A stretch of DNA of 10,955 nt from Candidatus Peregrinibacteria bacterium (GTDB lineage Bacteria; Patescibacteriota; Gracilibacteria; UM-FILTER-43-11), in assembly GCA_030637565.1 (NCBI GenBank), contig DAOWGG010000152.1, positions 1 through 10,955 on the forward strand, given 5' to 3'. A model generated the notes under the pieces. That model ran no database searches and was not told where the DNA came from. It saw only the letters and a list, made by a program, of their open reading frames with translations. Positions within the stretch are counted from its first letter, which is position 1, and each line of letters begins with the position of its first letter. A program made the position numbers and the translations under genes. This document shows, in pieces, positions 9,601 through 10,955 of the stretch.

Positions 9601-10955
9601 ATGCCGGGTCTTAGATCTTCGTGCTCAGCAATTAAGTTCACTTGACCTGTTTCGCCTTTCACATTTACTTGAATAGTTCCACGACCATTTTGGATATTGA
9701 TGGTTTCTGAAACAACTTCGGCATACTTTTTAAACTTCTCGCTCACCTTTACTTGAATCGGTTCGTTAAATCCATTTGTGAGGATGCCATTTCCGTCCGT
9801 AATGATCACCGGTATACTGGTGGTTTTTTGTATCTGAAGCCTTTTTGGTTCTTTAATAACAATTTTAAAAGGTTCATCTACAATGGGGGGAACCGTGATT
9901 GGATTTCCACTATAAACAGGATGTGTACTGCTGATTTCGATATGAGTTGCTGTCGGGTTCGGAAAGAATAAAGTTTCACCCACACCGTCATTCAGCCGTA
10001 ACAGATTAGAGACAAATAGCCCATCCATTGGACTTAATGTGTTGAGTCGAATGGCTGTGTTAACATCATCAATCTGATTTCCATTGTTATCGATTAATGT
10101 TGCACTGATTTTATACGCTGGGCGATTAGATTCGGTATCACGCTCATGACTCAACAGCACGTTGATCCCTTGAGCCACTCGCATTGATACTGTTTCGCTG
10201 ATACTTCCTAAGCTTGCTTCAATGGCTCCTGCGCTTTCTTCTACGGCGGTGATTTTTATTTTCCCGACCCCCGTAAAAATCTCTTTTTCATCTTGATCAA
10301 AATCGAGGTCGACATTGTTTGCCTTTATTTTTAATGGGTCGATTAAATAACCGATAATCAGCTTTCCTTTGCTATTAAAAACACTGATGGTTGCTGTTGT
10401 TTCCTCGCCTACTACCAATGTTTTTTTAGGAATAGAAACATCGATTGTCGCGGGGATGCTGTCTGGATTATTAACGGCTAATTCGGAATCAACTAACATA
10501 TTCGATGCTGCCAAGTCAGGATCATCTTCTTCGGGTTCTGAAATAGTTCCTGAACACGAATTGTCTACTGTAACCATTTCATCCAATTTGCTTATCTCTT
10601 CTTCAATCCAACAAGTGACGGCATCAAACCATTCCCATATTTCGACGCCATCGGACGGTCCGCATGAAAATAAGCTTTCGGGTTCTTCTGTTGAATCTGT
10701 CTCATCTGAATCATCTTCTTCCTCATCTGAACCAGCATCTAATGCGTTTTGAGCATTATCCAATTCGTCATCGCTAAGATCTGAATCCGTTAAACGTGAT
10801 TTATTAATACCAAACTCAAACCCATGCTCATCTCCTGTTCCCACCATGTGCAGAACCTCGTAACCAATCGGCTTTGCTGAGGGCAATAGACCATTCGGAT
10901 TGGGCACTGGTAAAAAGCTGCCCCGATTCAAATATTTTTCTACAATCCCTTCTTC
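528..10955 (-). CDS. Giant SLH-domain surface protein, 5' end outside window
   Basis: One open frame covers at least 3,475 codons, ends in TAA at 528-530 and stays open to the right edge, so the true start is outside. The only possible in-window start near the end is TTG at 10931 (residue 1 here). It is unlikely, because no signal peptide follows and an SLH protein must be exported. Order of parts (residues): acidic tract 48-86; Cys/Trp motif 90-126; Ig-like segments about 161-452; FG-GAP-like repeats 769-898; Pro/Glu linker about 945-990; DUF11-like 1084-1170; Cys module 1322-1446; helical 1530-1815; Pro-rich 1891-1930; acidic helical about 1986-2315; PKD-like 2672-2744; SLH x3 3066-3249; TSP3-like 3256-3414; tail 3415-3467. 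By hand count it has about 39 cysteines, mostly in close pairs. Likely role: wall-anchored structural, adhesive or S-layer protein at the cell surface, stabilised by calcium and disulfides. No enzyme motif was recognised. The coding call is near certain, the surface role well supported, the precise function unknown. Confidence 0.96.
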   Translation of the reverse strand, partial: EEGIVEKYLNRGSFLPVPNPNGLLPSAKPIGYEVLHMVGTGDEHGFEFGINKSRLTDSDLSDDELDNAQNALDAGSDEEEDDSDETDSTEEPESLFSCGPSDGVEIWEWFDAVTCWIEEEISKLDEMVTVDNSCSGTISEPEEDDPDLAASNMLVDSELAVNNPDSIPATIDVSIPKKTLVVGEETTATISVFNSKGKLIIGYLIDPLKIKANNVDLDFDQDEKEIFTGVGKIKITAVEESAGAIEASLGSISETVSMRVAQGINVLLSHERDTESNRPAYKISATLIDNNGNQIDDVNTAIRLNTLSPMDGLFVSNLLRLNDGVGETLFFPNPTATHIEISSTHPVYSGNPITVPPIVDEPFKIVIKEPKRLQIQKTTSIPVIITDGNGILTNGFNEPIQVKVSEKFKKYAEVVSETINIQNGRGTIQVNVKGETGQVNLIAEHEDLRPGIASIPITVRMDEEEWSQMFTQNLFASFVGFPAANFLEENYFGGMHLFNGKTQAVFGFVESATPPPLLSIQPNYYTQTTSPQQVVKVQSLGDKISLQVMNNQSLESLLSTIVPLDFNDVALWDGESAMEEGMIYIEPTNKNKYTFEIENESIHIKDLNGDLVFVAGKDHLHFHQLDYEFFHESEGFVKALELVIANAEGEVGRLYLNFKPRHLNASNFSIGKNGALKRIFAGKSTADPTGLVLFDPNGEVDEKLIPKESFGFEKDSKYILRFAGGSPVGEAVQYNLPYNAVLLGDPTIRLKNNSVSSLNYDNTIGRQIFQDAEATDVIAMTNFDFNKDNIQDAAIVMKDGRVRLFEGGETEPLYRDRGNIAYLADGTLDIIAFDFKQDGYEDLLVSTREGRLAILHNDGEVITRTDQKIKVGKQLYQIQKADMDADGYPDLITLDSRGDIRIFYNQSLQFTERPVSTKKQIPENGMLIGNYGFSLKKGQNLQKDLKARYLGMSEPEGAPTHDAGSSPEPPEPEPPTPVSEDNPYGLPSFERPEEPDWSALASFGDRDTSEDISESESKQHVKELAEATQDAAEGNGSPNIPLLPWKEGDLNEVYFTPVDELTPYSAAFNNGLYLTADKQVINRDRPEATDLDLREPLLYSITLTANKNVNNFALADVVPDALLFTEDSLHCEGVGCESMQSEIKSIYLFVSQLNLKANSPITITYEVSVKHTPKAAVMIKRFDGSTAMNRPNVPQDVYMDILVSPPYNNTGQLMAHYTISPRTYQLTTTKKEEDPTVADAIEGNNACLERAKAFAELMEGADPEEEPSDDVIEQLLSFKEDCLGPAQEKVENGETDPSNPPPASPEECAEDPSACASKVMDNLTDSINNMSCMGGGCFPMPYNMAFLAPQSVPMAMPVLAFPTTMITAVGPIPMVGTLASIPMPLGHTDVPGTYNSMIRLYLIPTLTGGMGIGVCWLSYMGSSTVPPALVPIPYPPPIGNCMTIALPMGANPACKAIENAITSAMEAANSVISDANSGISAVNNSGLPAEINQSDEQGEAGGAGGLEVSLAVNLGDAQTFEPPAKGFSNIHIGSFDSIGGAVAGWLDRQLIEVMNKLLTMPTIRIVLPDIPRIFASDWDQFFKLAGAWWNNLSGTAKSAATNETEKDKKVLAPNKDSSVEWIQDYATVEKEIKAFNTNVFEDLYAAFSAIPFIKLNENYIDFKIPYISYAQLNDVIRDANGTLNYYQRKQQKWVDTLETYVCPDTTVGGCVVTQVLEILVADLEPFIASLQENITVLQSYLSFPRDFILLKKQLADYIRTLSCWLDTFTELLGGWLITIQDQIIGYIEVYYTIIEVIKSVEELLDVFTNFEDNCDICTNERFGNFGWASLLGLVIPEIPIVKFPKWPDIVVDLSDLKAQIVLEVPTIHFVLEPIKMPKIPRIPLPDIPNINDLELLLQLPKLPVLPRLPKLPELPELPAIPVIDLPTLPPPPKLPDLGASFEVILPLLEQILNAWCLVKKAFAPVPEAYLKDHIVLLTNRPSYMIPLDMLKPKIGDISALESDFNELRIEAKVHLGLRIAGALEAVEKAATEWNSMDTDLAGWMDREIIKAIQAMKDAGFDLSAIEQGINDFTNAAENFDTIIEDAWDETVQGAVDEWGEEWEDFDEKYFRGAEDSMQQWSDDATEAMGEWTESANRELANAVESIDGALDGFQEAAIQAVRSEIGGIVIRLMISPELALAEWGMEELITVLEENNINPDSIQNELDHLDQTILDWYKCVALNECPSEEDDQALAPPVNQTDAIVKKTQDEFSDRLSQLTKSIEQANKNPVDYTVLKEKYNIPDYRMMKRLTAMDKIEAVRDELLEYSNQLEFDAIEVGESDNAFAVIHKQVDAPLPFALAKKSSDPEDQTIFSSAVNSRRLAQVPTNLQTPRNNTLTKNAPSQSPSSSGPCVGSCLIDPATNQSVQFIPHFDNPATTKTGFIPAAPGESHVLYSDADSLYLKENLAVLPNITTHIPPRVPNIIFNLDHFISIGDTIMPLKEAVNMLSVTVTENKAANFAWLPSTHPDLYGYGIELERSILGFDGSHQSTPLPDVTIVLLSPNSDGTPPRVMARGVEIPYGTMITSLDDKEQARERFGLPAKAFMLGADKIEFETIGGVTMTLNENRAVYFDVYDGPAYRMNMDNGFYHIRMTWFDQLGRIANYNHPELLAPQIYVDAPPPIDIRFDDEFLFPVYKEGIINASDIFTDLSGTLNYYWDTNNDGLPEATGESFTIGPQNEPKELEITVIASVDLVDEGFEEYKKTIKVVIYPPKIVLEKPPLKDNAEVEGLMEPLEPNHDLTDMPFSVFRKRWGVWKNLGLLKQKTGPPSDPPLSDKNNYQDNYYATSGGGDYSITGFTSGPSNVLVGDGVQHDVARVHWGTGQIELLDLEYELLALPASREFPTRVSVVKKGFDTALSNIYYVSDEDTDVEILEAPLTQSNIGRIGVTIGDRNPNDVIIAHNMPGYAESYPGGAAIFNDQTQINVALINADGAIRMMQSGYSLRIKNEGQLSEKVIFEIIDRSGQPVFDVFIAAEFENLNIRQEEIWNELKATIGYLKQSVGYLKQSVQPIFASLFAQSKPKIPKQSAASESPFEDLDSSHPYYQQILDLYKRRIVTGYEDGGFKPDAKLTRAEFVKIALGSTKCFDCTRPTDAQRAKHQGASPFPDVRNTLAWYYYCVAIAKELGMITGYGDGYFKPGRNISRAESVAVLLRQSEIEISEAPEEYFQDVPDDAWYVDYVYTAVETGLIRDNAGFVFPDEEITRGEFAFMASGVIELQDCRLIDSDGDGIPDWWEMENNLDPLFAGDALYDADDDFCTALEEFQAGSDPNDPASACRVECLCLDNPNQNDTDKDGTIDPCDEDLDDDGVTNTLCMFDENGLVDPELAAPSEDNCIFTENPDQLDYNQDNVGDICLPLDQCPEVPEDLDGYHDLDGCPEVFDETADNPPGVYVNKGPACYFLDWEKDIVKGDVIMTAITDVITHDVIYSESNKVSY
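690..1166 (-). other. Thrombospondin type 3-like calcium-binding repeats
   Basis: Residues 3256-3414 are dense in Asp loops: DSDGDGIPDWWE, DADDDF, DTDKDGTIDPCDEDLDDDG, DYNQDNVGDIC and DLDGYHDLDGCPE. The first, followed by NNLDP and a GSDPNDP turn, is typical of bacterial TSP3 segments. The later ones have the D-x-C-P spacing seen in TSP3 stalks of OmpA-like proteins. Such loops bind calcium and form rigid stalks. About eleven cysteines occur here, several paired, so disulfides are likely. No OmpA peptidoglycan-binding domain follows; the protein ends 53 residues later. Confidence 0.9.
1185..1736 (-). other. Three S-layer homology (SLH) domains
   Basis: Residues 3066-3249 of the giant protein hold three SLH repeats. 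SLH1 (3066-3112) has FEDLDSSHPYY and GYEDGGFKPDAKLTRAEF. SLH2 (3137-3185) has FPDV, GYGDGYFKPGRNISRAES. SLH3 (3199-3249) has FQDVPDDAWY and FPDEEITRGEF. Each carries the F-x-D-V start and the TRAE-type motif (TRAE, SRAE, TRGE) that in characterised families contacts secondary cell-wall polymers, so this triplet is the likely wall anchor. Unusual points are a CFDC motif between SLH1 and SLH2 (C3117, C3120), a cysteine inside SLH2 (C3150) and another just after SLH3. The triplet lies near, but not at, the C-terminus. Confidence 0.95.
1812..1853 (-). repeat. Exact 21-bp tandem duplication encoding GYLKQSV twice
   Basis: Positions 1812-1832 and 1833-1853 are identical 21-bp units in tandem, in frame, giving GYLKQSVGYLKQSV. 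The next 21 bases (1854-1874) encode NELKATI, which keeps Leu and Lys at the same positions and looks like a diverged third unit. The seven-residue period sits in a predicted helix just before the SLH triplet, so it may be a short coiled-coil or a spacer. The exact identity, including silent positions, indicates a recent duplication by slippage. Confidence 0.93.
2700..2918 (-). other. PKD-like beta domain
   Basis: Residues about 2672-2744 contain ASDIFTDLSGTLNYYWDTNN, then DGLPEATGESFTIGP and closing strands ending in TIKVVIYPP. The YYWDxxxDG core and the final V-x-I strand resemble PKD domains (usual core Y-x-W-D-F-G-D-G), which are Ig-like modules in surface proteins. The match is partial. 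Confidence 0.5.
3990..4975 (-). other. Long helical region 2, acidic and Trp-rich
   Basis: Residues about 1986-2315 are helical by eye. The part at 4460-4720 (residues about 2071-2158) is strongly acidic with regularly placed aromatics (DEWGEEWEDFDEKYF, QQWSDDATEAMGEW). The segment has one close cysteine pair (KCVALNEC). The pattern suggests an amphipathic helix bundle or coiled coil. No family recognised. Confidence 0.5.
5193..5264 (-). repeat. 9-bp-period repeat encoding x-(L/I)-P triplets
   Basis: Eight 9-bp units in tandem, read on the minus strand, encode successive triplets such as LPK, LPV, LPR, LPK, LPE, LPE. Two units (5202-5210 and 5211-5219) are identical on the plus strand (gggtagttc) and the next differs by two bases. 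The wider segment 5142-5261 (residues 1891-1930) has 14 prolines in 40 residues. It probably forms an extended polyproline-type rod with alternating hydrophobic and charged faces. The near-identical units point to expansion by slippage. Confidence 0.9.
5480..6330 (-). other. Long helical region 1 with paired cysteines
   Basis: Residues about 1535-1815 are largely amphipathic helix by eye, with many Leu, Ile, Glu, Lys and Trp, broken by CPDTTVGGC, LSCWLD and NCDIC cysteine sites. It opens with AGWLDRQLIEVMNKLL followed by a strand-like PTIRIVLPDIP. Nothing in it matches an enzyme I know. It may form a coiled or bundled stalk segment. Confidence 0.5.
6594..6968 (-). other. Met/Pro/Gly-rich cysteine module
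   Basis: Residues 1322-1446 begin MSCMGGGCFPMPYNMAFLAP and are very rich in Met, Pro, Gly and Ile, with few charged residues. Cysteines are at 1324, 1329, 1407, 1433 and 1446. A conserved-looking core reads RLYLIPTLTGGMGIGVCW. It is too proline-rich to be a normal transmembrane helix. I do not recognise a named family; it may be a compact disulfide-stabilised domain or a hydrophobic assembly surface. Confidence 0.6.
7423..7683 (-). other. DUF11-like beta domain with a Cys pair
   Basis: Residues about 1084-1170 start with LYSITLTANKN, continue with a VVPDALLF strand and end with a SPITITYEVSV strand. This is the layout of DUF11-type surface repeats (a Y-x-(I/V)-x-(L/V)-x-N-x-G opening and an x-I-T-Y-x-V-x-V closing strand). 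A close cysteine pair (HCEGVGC) lies in the middle and probably forms a disulfide loop. Assignment is by strand pattern only. Confidence 0.55.
7960..8097 (-). other. Pro/Glu-rich linker
   Basis: Residues about 945-990 contain SPEPPEPEPPTPVSEDNPYG and PEEPDW. On the DNA, 8032-8060 is a short degenerate ggtggctct-type repeat. This is a flexible or extended acidic linker joining the FG-GAP-like part to the DUF11-like part. Confidence 0.8.
8239..8627 (-). other. Three FG-GAP/VCBS-type repeats
   Basis: Residues 769-898 hold three copies at roughly 50-residue spacing. Each has a calcium-loop motif: DFNKDNIQD (776-784), DFKQDGYED (826-834) and DMDADGYPD (874-882). Each loop is followed by a hydrophobic strand and a G-x-(V/L/I)-x-(L/I) strand. 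This is the pattern of FG-GAP/VCBS repeats, which form beta-propeller blades in surface proteins and bind calcium. Three blades are too few for a closed propeller; adjoining unassigned beta sequence (to about residue 740) may supply others that have lost the Asp loop. Confidence 0.85.
9578..10451 (-). other. Three Ig-like beta-sandwich segments
   Basis: Residues about 161-452 read as three consecutive beta-rich segments of roughly 90-100 residues starting near 161, 254 and 355. Each has Ig/invasin-like features: a hydrophobic first strand, polar turns such as TLIDNNGNQI and VIITDGNGI, and a G-x-(G/A)-x-x-x-(L/I) strand before a terminal strand. The turn D-x-x-G-N is common in bacterial Ig-like (Big-type) domains. 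They likely form a stalk near the N-terminus. Family assignment below the fold level is not possible by eye. Confidence 0.65.
10548..10664 (-). other. N-terminal Cys/Trp motif after an acidic tract
   Basis: Residues 90-126 carry CGPSDGVEIWEWFDAVTCW and then NSC, giving three cysteines and three tryptophans in under 40 residues. They directly follow a 39-residue acidic tract (residues 48-86) made mostly of Asp, Glu and Ser. The motif looks like a small disulfide-bearing element, function unknown. Confidence 0.5.

Noticed and set aside
10369..10752. Plus-strand open frame of 127 codons
   Set aside because: It is Ser-rich because it is antisense to the Asp/Glu/Ser tract of the giant protein; no ribosome site or family resemblance.
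10929..10931. TTG codon as the start of the giant gene
   Set aside because: The frame is open for eight more codons to the window edge and no signal peptide follows the TTG, so it is more likely an internal leucine codon.

Overview
The window is almost wholly coding on the minus strand and holds two genes, both cut by the window edges. From 10955 down to 528 runs one uninterrupted frame of 3,475 codons (3,467 from the first possible in-window start, a TTG at 10931) encoding a giant exported, repeat-rich surface protein. Five bases after its TAA stop a second gene starts at ATG 522 and runs off the left edge. It encodes a small secreted or membrane-anchored protein with six cysteines. The plus strand carries no credible gene, and I see no RNA gene, mobile element, CRISPR array, promoter or terminator. 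There is no gene-free stretch above 5 bases.

Layout of the giant protein, N to C (right to left on the map): an acidic Asp/Glu/Ser tract and a small Cys/Trp motif; about three Ig-like beta-sandwich segments; an unassigned beta-rich region; three FG-GAP/VCBS-type calcium-loop repeats; a Pro/Glu linker; a DUF11-like beta domain; a Met/Pro/Gly-rich cysteine module; a long helical region; a Pro-rich x-(L/I)-P repeat; a second long, acidic and Trp-rich helical region; unassigned beta regions including a PKD-like domain; a short tandem heptapeptide duplication; three SLH domains; thrombospondin type 3-like Asp-rich calcium loops with paired cysteines; and a 53-residue C-terminal tail.

The SLH triplet implies attachment to a cell-wall polymer and a place in or on an S-layer. 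The many Asp-rich loops imply calcium-dependent folding, and roughly 39 cysteines, mostly closely paired, suggest disulfides formed outside the cytoplasm. The small downstream gene is almost certainly co-transcribed, and its product is also exported and cysteine-containing, so it may be a partner or processing factor. That link is inference.

Organism: moderate G+C, standard stop codons (the giant gene ends in TAA and has no in-frame UGA across 3,475 codons) and an SLH-anchored giant Cys-containing surface protein. From general recall, the combination of an SLH triplet with a CxxC insertion followed by a WWE-type TSP3 segment resembles giant proteins of uncultivated Patescibacteria/CPR genomes, particularly Peregrinibacteria-like ones. 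This assignment is tentative and needs a homology search.
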